The notes under the pieces are model-generated. The model worked only from the letters and a program-made list of their open reading frames with translations. It was not told where the DNA came from and made no database searches. Below are positions 21,408-32,249 of a DNA stretch of 64,000 nt, piece by piece. A program made the translations under genes and the position numbers. Within the stretch, counting starts at the first letter, position 1. Each line of letters starts with the position of its first letter. Source of the stretch: Anaeramoeba flamelloides (Eukaryota > Metamonada > Anaeramoebidae); NCBI GenBank assembly GCA_027625915.1, contig JANTQA010000015.1, forward strand, positions 5,299,001-5,363,000. Direction: 5' to 3'.

Positions 21408-24400
21408 TTATTTTAATTGTACCTTTCTCTTCAATATACTGACACCTTTCATTTGATTTATATTTTGAAAATTTAAACGTTTAAGAGTGTTTGCAATTAA
21501 TTGTTTTAAATTTTTTTTGCATTTTTTTCTTTCAACAAGAGCAAGAAGAATAAAAACACCTCTTGAATTGATTAATTGTGTGAGAATTTTTTTCAATTCT
21601 CCCTTTTCAGTTTCCAAAAGACGTTTTTCAAGGTATACTCCAAAATCGGGGGCCAATCTAATCAATTGTTTAATAACTCTATGGCCGTAAGAATGGTTTA
21701 AGATTTCAATGTATTCGACATTTTTTAAAAGCACGATTTCCACCATTTTATCATAAACTGGTCGGATGCTTTCAGATTGAACTGTTTTAAATAATTCGAA
21801 TATTATTTGGGAACCTATTTGAGATAAAATGAATTCAGATGCGTTTTCCTGGGAAACCTTAATTAATCTTTTGGTCAGAAAGGCTGCAAGTTCTTCTTTT
21901 CGAGTTTCGTCATCTTTTTTACTACATTTGACTGTTTCGGTGACAATTCCATCTTCAGTTTTCTTTGTTCGCACAATTTCAATGTTTTGTAATTGAGCCA
22001 AGTTTTCCTTTGAAAATTGTCGGTGGGTTTCTTTAGAGATAATTAATAAAAAGACTTTTGATGCGTAAAAATCTAAGCAAGATTCTTTTGTGATATTTTC
22101 GAATTTTTTCAAAATGTTATTTGTTAAAAGAACGGTATCGTCGACACATGATAACAATTTACAAAGTATAAAATATCCATATTTATCTTTGCTCAACTTT
22201 GGTACATATTCACTGATTGACTTAACAGCCATTTTTCTTTGTTTAGGTGTAAAGTATGTTATTAATTTTGTTGCTACATAGGCTCCTTTTTTCGTGTGAA
22301 TTAAATTGATAAAGGATTCTTCAGTGATTACACATAAAGTTTGCATTTCTCGGTCCGTACAAATATCGACATATTCTCTTAAAACATGATGGAAAACTTC
22401 TTGTTGCACAAGTTCTTTGCTTACAATTTTTTTAATATGATGTTTCACAAAGCTCATAATTTCAATCCTTCTTTTTGGGAAGGCTTCGAGAAGTTCACTT
22501 AAACTGTTATTCTATAGATAAAAATATTAAATGTAATAATAATAATGTTAATAATGAAAATAAATGTTAATTATTGATTTTTCTTGGAGTTTTTGTTATT
22601 TGAATTTTTGTTGTTTTTTATTTTTTTTTTTGTTTTTTTTTTTTAATATAAAAGAAAGGTATCCAAAAGAAATTAAAATTTGTAAATTTGATTTTTCTAA
22701 AGAAAGATTATAATTTCAGAATTCTTTTGTGAAGAAAAGATTTTTTCTACACAAGCACAAACACTAGGGTTTTGCATCTTTCCACCATAAATCGTTATTA
22801 TTTCAATTAAAAAACTTTTTTTTCATAATTTTTTAATGTAGTTGTATTGTAAACTATTTTCTCACCAAGGGGTGGTAGTTGTATTGAGTGAATTACATAT
22901 GTTTGAATTGTTTGAATTTATATTAGAAGAATAAATTTATTTTGGAAATTTCAAAATTTAAATCATTGTTTCACTTTTACCTTAGATTTTTTTATGAAAC
23001 CTAATTGTTTTGTATTTTTTTTTTTTATTGCAAGATCTAAAGCCTTTTGATAAAAATGTGTTATTCTAATGTTATTAAAACAGTGAAAAGAATTGTAAAA
23101 AGGCATATTGATTTCTATTAGAATTTTATTTTGTCTTCAATTGAAGATCAATATGAACATTATTTTTTTTTTCTCAATAGGTTAACTGAAGAATTTGTGT
23201 TTTTCAATTGGTAAGAAAATTTATCCCATTACAAAAATTTGGACACACCCAAAATCAAAAAAAAAACTCAATTTATTCTATTTTTCCAAACCTAATATAA
23301 AACCACCATTAAGTTACCTAGTATTAATGTTTTTATAAGTAACCATTTTCATTCAAATATAAGAAAAAAGAATATTAAACTCAAAAAAAAAAATCAGTGT
23401 GTCCAAAATAATGAAACGAGCGAGAAAAAAAATATATTGATAAATTTTGTTGAACATTTCACCAACAATTGTTGATCGATCAAATGATAAGATACCATCA
23501 ACCAATAGTATGTGATTTTTCAATTTAACAAACTCAACACTAGCCTTCGATCAACCATCAAAAAAAAAATCGAGATCTAACCAAACAGATTAAGTAACTG
23601 GAAAAAAGGAAATGAAAACAAAACAATGAAGACAAAAAAAAAATGAAATAGTTTGTAAAATCAAAATTATTTCCAAATTGAATGTAAAGTGTGGTATTGT
23701 TATTCTTTTAACTGTTTAAACTGTGTAAAAAATTTTCGAATTTAGTTTAAATTAATTGATTATATTTGCTTCATACGGATATCAAATATTCTTTGATGGG
23801 TCTGACTACACCTATTTCTTATTTATTCTTCAAAGGTTAATTAGAAAAAATAATTGGTATTTGGAATATTATTTTCTACCGATTTGACAACAATAAAGTT
23901 TATTCATATTAATATTTCTTTATAATTTAGATTTTGAAAGTAATTATTGAAAAAATAGTTGTTTCCAAAAAGTTTATTTGATATTTAATAAATAATTAAA
24001 GTTTGATAAGTTTACAAGGAATGGTGTTGATTTTATTTTTTAAAAGCCAAATTTTAAATATTATTAGATTCAAAAAAATGTTATCAAAAAACTTTTAGTT
24101 CAATTTCCATTTTGTATCAACTTTGAATAAAAGTGCTTTCTATTCTGAACTTACAAAAAAATTTCATCCATCAAGTGATTTAAAAAGTTTGTTTGTATTT
24201 TAACCAAAAACATTCTTTCTTCATTTTTATTCATAACAGAGTTAAAAATATTTATTAAATTTAAATTGAACTAAAAGTTTTTTGATAACATTTTTTTGAA
24301 TCTAACAGTATTTAAATTTTGTTTGAAATCATTTCAAAATTTTAAACAGTTAAGAATTTTGGTTTGAATAACACACTAATATATATATATATATATATAT

Positions 24401-27217
24401 TTAAAATAATCTTTATATGAACTATTATTAAAATGCATGATAATGTCAAATATCTTCAAAAATTAAAGAATAAAAATGATCAAAGTTTTCTTTGAATGAG
24501 AAATAAATTTTAATTTTATTTTCTTTTCAAATTAATGAAAATCCATACAACTAAACTCCATTTTACTCCACCCTTGGCAATTAGATTTTCTCAAGTTTTA
24601 GTTTTTGTTTGAAAATTTAATTGTTGTGTCTGAAAAATAGTTTACTATCAAATTTTGTGGTTTTTCTTTTTGAGAATACCTTTTCAAGTTTTTCTTAACA
24701 GAAAAAGAATAATTTTAGAAAATCAGATTTAAAAGCCCCCATAGCATCATCTGCTTTCTTTGAGGAAAAAAACAATTAATTTTAATTTTCAATTCATAAA
24801 GTAATATTTACTGTAATTTTCCGATTAAAAGATGAAAGTTTTTATTTCAAAGCCCGAAAATATTTTATGAATTGTTCGTTTAAAAAACCCAAAGATCTTC
24901 AAAAAACCAATTCAGAAATGATTTTTTTTAGAGATTATATTCAGCAAACTTGTTGAACTTTGAGATAAGGTTGATATTTTTTTATTTTAAATTTGTATTC
25001 GACAGTATATAAATATCGTTATACTGATTATTTATTTTTTTAAAATTTTGTATTATTGTTAATTCTTTAGGATATTTTGTGGAAGTGTTTTTCTGAAAAA
25101 ACAATTCGATCAAAAATTAAGGTATAATATTTTTAAAAAATACCTGGCATGAAAATAATCCTGAAAAGATTTTTAATTGTAAATATTCGGAGAATTGATT
25201 TATAATTGCTTAATAATTTCTTTTATTTAAGAACCAAACTTTTAAAATGATAACTCGCCCACTTATTAGAATGATACTTAATTAAATTAACTCTTGTTTA
25301 AAACACTATTTAGTCATTCAAAAAACAAGAATCAAAATTACCATTTTCCAAACTCTAGCCAACCCCAATAAAACTCTATTGTTTTTCAAAAAAAGTTGAT
25401 CTACTTTGTTTATCAAAAAATTACTTGAGTGTTCTATAGATATACCCTCTTTAATGAACTTTAGGTCGGTTTATTACTGAGTTTATAAAAAATTTGGTTA
25501 ATTATAAATAGGATTCGATTTTAAATAAAAGCAATTACACAAAACAATTTCCCTAATATTAACAATTAAAAATCTTGTCAGGGATTATTTTCATGTTGGG
25601 TATTTTTTTCAATACTATATTTTAATTTTTTTTGTTGGTTTTTGAAAAAACAATCAAAGTAGAATCGATTTAATTCGTTTAATTCAAGATCATACAATAA
25701 TATCAGATGGTTGGTGGTTTTGTATGTGTGTGTGGTTATTATTAGTTTCGGGTTTTCAATGCCAAATCTTTGATTGGAAATGGAAACTGGTATTTGGTTA
25801 TCAAATAGGAAACCATTTCTACTTTGTTTTTTTTTTCTTTTTTTCAATCATTTGCTGAGAAATCTTTTATTTGAAGAAACCAATCTTATTTCAGTTAACA
25901 TATTTAAATTAAGAACTTTTTCTGAAGTGTTTTTAAAAAGATTAATTTTCTCTATATTGTTTAAATAGTAATTTTAACTTTACAACAAAAACTGAAAGTC
26001 ACGAATCTGAATTAAAAAAAAAAAAAGAAAGATGAGTGTTTAGGTTTTTTCCTATTTGAGAATCAAAAGAACCCCCAACAAAAGTCGTTTCCACTTTCAT
26101 TTGAAATTTAATATTCAGTTTTAAAAATTTTTACTCTTGTTAATATGATTTGTTGAAAAATAAATGTTACAAAATTTTCATTCAGCTTTCCAAAAAAAGG
26201 GTTTTAAAAAGTCAAGGAAAAATTGAATTTATTAATTAACTAAAGAAGTTTAGGTAATTATTTTTCTTTTAGAATTGGAGATCGTTGGATGTTTTTATTT
26301 TAATTATTGAGATACGGTGATTTTTCCTGAAAGTTGAATGAAAATTTTGATCCTTTTGTTCTGTAATTAATAGAAAGGTGTTTGTTTGTTGAACCAATTG
26401 AAGATTACATTTTGACTGAAAAAATTGTTTTTATTTTATTTTTAAAAAATTTACGTAATCAAAATTTTAAAAAAGATTGAAAAAAAAAAAAAAAACAAAA
26501 AAAAAAAAGATCAAAAAAATAGATCGAAATCAAACCTTATTATTGGTGTACTCCTTTCCGTAAAACTCTGAAATAATATTCTTGACTTGTTGTTCAGAAA
26601 ATTTGTTTGGGAAAATTTCATTAAAAACCTCACTTAAATATCTGTGGCAACACACTTTAGTAATTTTACCTTGGAATCTTTTTAAAAGTTTTTGTATTTC
26701 ATCCTTATCAAGCTTTGGGAGCATTTGCATTAAAACAAACTTTCCATAACGATCTTTACCAATCTTTAAAGCTTTAAAGATAATTTCGTCTTTGATCGCA
26801 TTTTTTTGTTCACGTGTTCCTTTAATTTTTTTTTTTGGGAGAAAGCAAGATGGTATTGTTTGTGGGATAAAAGGGTTTTATGAAAGATCAAACTAATTTT
26901 AGAAGGTAAGTCCAAAATACAAAGAAAAACAATTACATACCATTTTTTAAACAAAATTGAATTACGCGCGAAATAGGCCTTTTTCGAACAAGCTTTGGCA
27001 AATTACCTTTGAGCTTTTCTAAAATTTCGTCGATTGCTTCTTGTTTCTTTTTTATGTTAACTTTTTTACTTCTATTTTCACTCCAGATCGTAAGTACTTC
27101 CTTTTCCAGCTCATCAGATTCGTCGTCAATGTTTTTTCTTTTTTTTTTTAGGATGGGTTTGTTTTCAGTCTCCACAAGTTCATTATTTTCTTTTGTTCTT
27201 TTTCTTTCGTTTGACAT
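21408..27217 (-). CDS. PUM3: PUM3/Puf6-type Pumilio-repeat protein, three exons
   Basis: Exons are 27217-26941, 26819-26536 and 22511-21408. The 1665-nt join gives 554 residues with the frame kept at both junctions. Exon 1 has a basic nuclear-type N-terminus (KPILKKKRK) and the first Puf repeat (PISRVIQFCLKNG). Exon 2 continues it (GTREQKNAIKDEI, then KDRYGKFVLMQML, then QGKITKVCCHRYLS). Exon 3 starts NNSLSELLEAFP, continues the repeats (VFHHVLREYVD) and includes the CPL domain typical of PUM3/Puf6. These are nucleolar RNA-binding proteins for 60S ribosome biogenesis, without the sequence-specific triplet code of classic PUF proteins. Human PUM3 is around 650 residues; the shortening is mostly at the N-terminus. 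Intron 1 is 121 bp (GTATGT...AAAG). Intron 2 is 4024 bp (GTTTGA...ATAG) and contains nested repeats. Confidence 0.9.
22850..23970. repeat. dispersed repeat, copy 2, split by an insertion; in PUM3 intron 2
   Basis: The halves at 22850-23230 and 23750-23970 match 20180-20960 in order and orientation. The gap holds the 23232-23743 element. Copy 1 reads straight through from AATTTTTAAATAAATCTAT to CGATACCAACTATTCTT and serves as an approximate empty site. Confidence 0.65.
23232..23743 (+). mobile_element. member A of the ~515-bp inverted-repeat family, in PUM3 intron 2
   Basis: Left end CAAAAATTTGGACACACCC. Right end ACTGTGTAAAAAATTTTCG, roughly the inverse. An internal inverted word, CAGTGTGTCCAAAATAATG, lies at about 23395. 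Two other same-strand copies (40400-40912 and 53800-54318) have nearly equal length and the same internal order, including TGATCGATCAAATGAT at about 23473. No coding capacity. Target duplication could not be settled. The ACACACC-containing tips recall Tc1/mariner ends, but that is weak evidence. Confidence 0.65.
24055..24314. mobile_element. 260-bp MITE with near-perfect ~50-bp inverted ends, in PUM3 intron 2
   Basis: The left arm TAAATATTATTAGATTCAAA continues through AAAATGTTATCAAAAAACTT to TTAGTTCAATTT. The right arm is its inverse with about two mismatches. The interior of about 160 bp is unrelated A/T-rich sequence. No clear target duplication beyond the TTTAAAT-like context. High arm identity implies a recent insertion. 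No second copy seen in this window. Confidence 0.8.
24379..24401. repeat. (AT)n microsatellite in PUM3 intron 2
   Basis: AT dinucleotide run of about 23 bases. Confidence 0.9.
25578..25847 (-). other. open frame of unknown status inside PUM3 intron 2
   Basis: About 80 residues with mixed, protein-like composition (IPVSISNQRFG, then LILLYDLELNELNRFYF), free of the usual poly-Lys/Asn bias. The frame has no ATG. An upstream TTTCTCAG acceptor-like site and an ATG at about 25852 lie in another frame, separated by an A-run. It could be a decayed gene or transposon fragment, an exon of a nested gene, or chance. I assign no function. Confidence 0.2.
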
Positions 27218-27654
27218 TTGTTAAAATTTTTTAGAATAATTAAGGTAAAAAATGTTTTGGAAAAATGATGGATTTCTTTTATTTTCGAATATATAAATAA
27301 TCTTACGAATTTTACAAATCACTCAGAACTTTTGGACACTATTCATTTATCTTTCAAATGGAATCCAAGGGTTTAATAGTGATGTAAGTATGTCAAAGTT
27401 GTAGTTGATTTTTTTTTTCTTAAATAATGAATATCATTCTCTTTCAAAAAAATCTTTAGTTCAAACAAAAAAGTTCTTGAGGAGAAGAGCATGTTAACTC
27501 TGTCACCGACCCTTTGTAAGACCACAAATTCAAAAAAAAATTATTATTTTTTATTTTCAAACTTATTTCGTAATCTCAAGAAATATTTTAAAAATCCCTT
27601 GATCTCAGGAATAGTTATTATTAATTAAATTAAACTTAATTGTATCATCTTTTT

Positions 27655-28765
27655 TCAGGCCAATTTTAAAAAATTAATTGATTTCTTACGACAAAAAAAA
27701 TTTTCAAAAAGGATTAAAAATTCATTTTTTTATAGCTATATTACATATCAAATTATTATATGGATTAGAAATATTTGGATTTGACAAAAGCAGATTTTAA
27801 AGATATTGAGGTTTGGATTAATAAAAAAATTACAAAATTTTTATTAATCAACTCAGCACATTCACCTCGGTTTATTGATAAAACAGAAACAAAAATTGAT
27901 ACGGTCAGAATAATGATATATAAAAGAAGAATAAAGTTAATTCAAAAATTTAAAAATCCTCCATTTTGATGAATTAATTAATTATCTCCCTTTTAGAAAA
28001 AAAGAATCCGAAAATATAAATTGGTACTCCAAAAATTTAAAACAACTAGAATATCAACTAGAAAATTTTAGAATTAAAAACTTAGAAAATAGTCCAAGTT
28101 GGAAATGTCGTTAGGTTTTTTTTAATTTAAGAAATAAACTGAAAATTTCTTAAATTTTCAGTTTATTTCTTAAATTAAAAAAAACCTAGACACTCCTCAA
28201 GAATATCTAAAAATTATACAAACAATAATACTATAATTAAGCATTCGTGTAGTAAAGTGCAGTAGAGTGCCTAGGTTTTTTTTAATTTTAGAAATAAAAA
28301 GAAAAATTCAAAAGCATTCTTTTTATTTCTCAAATTAAAAAAAACCTAACGAAAAAAGATATTTAAAATGGAACGGTTCAACTTCAATATTAAAATAAGA
28401 AATTTTAAAAATTGCCTTAACAGGTATTCTTATGTTATGAATAAAAATAAATCAAAACAGTGTGGATTATGTAAAAAAATAAACAATTTACAGAATATTG
28501 AAGATTTGTACCATTTTCATGGAGCTGCCCAGCCTATCAAAATAATCGCAAAATCTGGATATCTGAATTAAAAAAAATGAACATATTGAATATATTAAAT
28601 CATAATAATATTTCTAATATTATTATAAAAAAAGATTCATCATATTTATTAACCTTAGTGGATAATAAACTTATTTTTAAGTCTTTAGCAAAATTCTTAA
28701 ATCATAATTTAGGAATCCAGGCAAATAAGAGGGGTCAATAACACCCCCCCCCTTAAATAATAAAA
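27655..28765 (+). mobile_element. LINE, 5'-truncated 3' end (RT thumb and C-terminal CCHC), interrupted
   Basis: From about 27725 one frame reads HIKLLYGLEIFGF, the conserved LLYGLE block that closes LINE reverse transcriptases. A +1 shift then continues LTKADFKDIEVWINKK. After a 258-bp insertion (28110-28367) the protein resumes and reaches CGLCKKINN...YHF, which after another shift continues SWSCPAYQNNRKIW. Together they form the C-x2-C...H-x4-C knuckle found at the C-terminus of many non-LTR elements. The frame ends in TAA at 28738-28740. A C-run and A-rich tail follow (28743-28772). Two frameshifts plus the insertion mean it is dead. It lies between the divergent PUM3 and alpha-actinin genes. 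The clade cannot be named from this fragment. Confidence 0.75.
28110..28367. mobile_element. fold-back element inserted in the LINE
   Basis: Two hairpins face each other. Hairpin 1 (28111-28195) is TTAGGTTTTTTTTAATTTAA with its inverse. Hairpin 2 (28271-28360) is CTAGGTTTTTTTTAATTTTA with its inverse, ending AAAAAAAACCTAACG. Between them about 75 bp are bounded by CCTAGACACTC and the inverse GAGTGCCTAGG. The whole interrupts the LINE frame between PSWKCR and the CCHC region. The words are shared with 9790-10300. No coding capacity. Confidence 0.75.
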
Positions 28766-28772
28766 AAAAACA

Positions 28773-31047
28773 AAATTTACCATCTTTTTATAAAGTGAAA
28801 ATACTTGTATTTAAATAACAAATGATAAAACAATTTTCCCTTCATTTTATCATTACTTTCTTTTTTAAATTAAGTTTGCAAAGAAATAGGTTGTAATTTT
28901 GGTGATCTCAATTTTTTGTTAAGGTACTTTTTTAAAAGATTTGTTGGGAGAATTAAGAATTCTCAAAAAAACCTAGATTTAAGTTTTGAAAAATGTACAA
29001 TCATCTGAAAATTTATCACATTTGAATTTCAAACACTATTATCAATACTTTCATGTTGAGAACAATTATAATAGAAAATTGATTTCTGTTTTCTAAAAAC
29101 CTCAAAACAAACTATTTTCTCCAGATGGTCTCTTGAAGAAGATTGTATGGATATTTTTTTGAAAATTATTTCATTGAAAGGGTTAATACCTCAGTGTTCA
29201 AAAAGAAGTGTTAATTTTCAAAGTTTTTTTGATATATTTGTTGTTTTTTTTTATCAATAAAAATATTTAACTGATATACCCCCAGAGATGGAAATTCTCA
29301 CCGATTTTTTTTGTGTTTAATTCCATTCCATGGTATTTCAAACCGAAAGGAAGTTATTTGGGGAAAGAAATAAAAAATCAAAAATAATTTTTGATAAAAA
29401 TTTCAACTAACAAAACAGCTTTAAAGGTTTATTAAATGGAATGAAATGTCACATTAACACCCAAGATTTTAACTAGTTTTATTACCAATTAGTGTTCTTC
29501 TCGAAAAAATATGACCACTAATGGAAAAAAACAACAAATATTCAGCCAGTTTCACTTTTAAGGTACACGTTTTCAATGAAATGTAAGGCACTAAAAAAAG
29601 TCCAAACTAAGGAAGAAAATTTGGATTTTTTTTTCACACAAATTAATATACCAGAATCTGGATTTTGTGCCTTAATTTGGAAAATATTTTCTGTGTCTTC
29701 TATTTTGTTGAGGCTTGTATACAAAAAAAGAAGCGGACTGTACCAAAAAAAACTTTGACCCAAAAACTTCAATTTTAGACTTCTAGGTTCTGAAAATTAT
29801 ATTTGTGTTCTTTTTTTAAAAGTGTTCAAAATACAAATTAAAAATAAATCAACCTGGGTTGCTATAAACTTTTCTCAGAATTGAGAAAGAAAAAAGTTAC
29901 ATTTTTAGTAAAAAAAGATAAAGTTATTTTTTTGAAAAAAGCTCTGCCAACTTGGGTAAAACCATTTTTCAAATTATGAAACTGTGATTCTTTTTTTCTT
30001 GTAAGTTTGCATTTATATTAAATGATCAAAAAAAAAAAAACAAGAAACTAGAATTAGAAATGGTATTTGTTCCTTAAAGTTGTTGTATTGAAACATGAAA
30101 TTTGTAAAATATAGGATCAAATTGTAAACTTCTTGTCAAAAAATTGAGAAAATTTTTAGATGAATAAGGTGTTTTCAAACCATTTCACAAATAAAAATTG
30201 ATAATAATAGTTAAAATTTTCAACAATATTCGTTTTATAATTTTAAATTTTTTTGTAAATATCTGGGAGTTGACCTTCGAAAGTAATTTTACCTTGGATA
30301 TAAGATTGTATAGTAACTTGTATAAGTATTAGAACATGATGAAGAAAAGGTCTGACTTTTATTTGAAAGACGGGCTATCGGCTCTTTAAATTGGTATAAT
30401 GATCAATTACATTTACTCAATGAATTTTTATTGGTTCCCACTCTGGGATTAAATTCCAAGATTTTTTTTACTAAATGATCGAGTGTAGATCTTTTCTTTT
30501 TGTATACAAGAAAATAAAAAAAAAATTGGAATTTATCTTCTCAATTTTTCATTATTAATTGGGATACAATTCTTTCTTTGTATTCTCAGATTTTTTCCAT
30601 TTTCTTAAAGGAAAACAGAAGAACAAGAGAATTGCATTTTATTAGTTTGAATAAAATTATAACCTTGAACATCCCGCAACAAAAAAAAATACCATTTTTT
30701 AAATAAACTTTATTTTTGAAGTTTTTCGTCAGAGATAAAAACTGATAAATTCCTTTCATAATAAGGCGAGGGGGGCCAATATAAAGAAACTGATATAAGT
30801 GATCAATCCTATCATTTAGTTTATAAAAATTATTCCAAGAAAATAAACTTTTTAACCGAGATCAAATAGAAAAATAATAAAAAAAAAAGAAAAATAAAAA
30901 TCTTTGAATTATGTTTTTTTTAATTCTTTACAAAGACAAAAGAATTTATTTTGTATTTATTTCAAAAACAGGTGAAAAAAACCAATTCACTTTTTATTTG
31001 TTATGTGTTGTAAGTCAATCTTTAAATACATTCTATTTTTGAATTAT
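28773..31047. other. non-coding stretch
   Basis: About 2.3 kb of A/T-rich DNA between the LINE tail and the TTAA element. Overlapping open frames at 29542-29772 (minus) and 29576-29758 (plus) are short and without recognisable motifs. I see nothing else. Confidence 0.4.
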
Positions 31048-31051
31048 TTAA

Positions 31052-31566
31052 GGACTACATTTTTACGTGAAAACAGTGGAATAATGTTTAAAATCAAACT
31101 TGAGTGAGTTATGTAATAGAAGTAATATTCGTCCAATGAGAATTTCTTTTCGAAAAAATGTGAAATTTTCACAATAACAACAATTTTCACAATTTTTACC
31201 TTTTTAGATCATGCCAAAATTTTGACTTTAATATTTTCAAATTTCCATATCAACTTTCTGAACTCACACTATTTTCTTGGGCTGTTCTAAATATTTTTTA
31301 CATTTACTTTTACCAGTTTGAAATGTTCAAAAATTTGAAATTGCACTTGAAAATCCTCAAAAGCCATTTTTTGCAAATTATTTTTTTTGTTATTTTCTAT
31401 TTTCCTTTTCATTGAAAAAGAAAGAAAAAAAGTCTGTCGTGAAAAGGTAAAGATGACAAAAAATGTTTTTTTTTTTCTCCAATTTCTTAGGTGTGAAAAT
31501 TTTTTATGACAAGTGAAAGTAAAATAACACAATTATTCAACCCCCACAAGGGTGGGTACATAGTCC
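31052..31566. mobile_element. TTAA-flanked MITE, 515 bp, copy 2 (other at 5750-6266)
   Basis: Starts GGACTACATTTTTACGTG and ends GGTGGGTACATAGTCC. Bordered by TTAA at 31048-31051 and 31567-31570. It is collinear with 5750-6266 over the full length, with scattered substitutions. The minus-strand open frame at 31287-31532 is not preserved in the same frame in the other copy. It stands alone here, which defines the element's ends independently of the stacked arrangement at 4.3-6.3 kb. Confidence 0.82.
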
Positions 31567-31570
31567 TTAA

Positions 31571-32249
31571 ACCACAAATGTTTTAAAGTGATCAATTATT
31601 AAATACGTTACAAAGTGATCTTTTTCATACAATTGAAAAAACTTAAATTTTAATTTACCAAGTTAAGGATCAAAAAACGCCATTAAGAAATCAAACTAAA
31701 AAAATAACTTGCAAAAATGAATTTACAAAAAGTTAAAATTTTTGTTTAATGAATTTGCCTTCAATCTCTATTTTTCTCCTTTCTTAAATTTTTTTTTTCC
31801 ATTTGTTAATCGAACAAAATTTGAAAATAAGGGAAAAATTTTTTATTTACCAAGTTCTCGAATTCTTTTTTTTAGACACACCATAAGAATTCAATCAAAC
31901 AAATTTTCCTTGAAAAATAACAAAATTTAATTAAAAGTTATAAACAAAGAAGTGATCTGAAAGGTATTGTTTTTAATTATCAAAAAGAGAGCGCCTGTAC
32001 TAAAAGCCTTTTGATAATTCATTTTTTTTTTCTTAATTTTTTTACATTCTCCTTTAACTTTTTTTTTTAATTAATTAATGTAAAATATTTAACTTTTTTC
32101 TTTGTTGTTTTTTGATCCATTCAAATAAATTTATTCTTAAAACCACAAATTGGTTCTTTTTAATAATTAACTTTTCTCAAAATCTTTTTCTTTTTTCTTT
32201 CGGAATTTAAATTTCTTATCTTAATTTTGACATTAAAAAAGTTTTTCTC
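31571..32249. other. 5' flank of the alpha-actinin-like gene
   Basis: No gene. Long T-runs and pyrimidine-rich segments (32020-32220) precede the start codon. I cannot point to a defined promoter motif. Confidence 0.35.

Noticed and set aside
29542-29772. Overlapping small frames on both strands
   Set aside because: Short, overlapping, without motifs or splice context.
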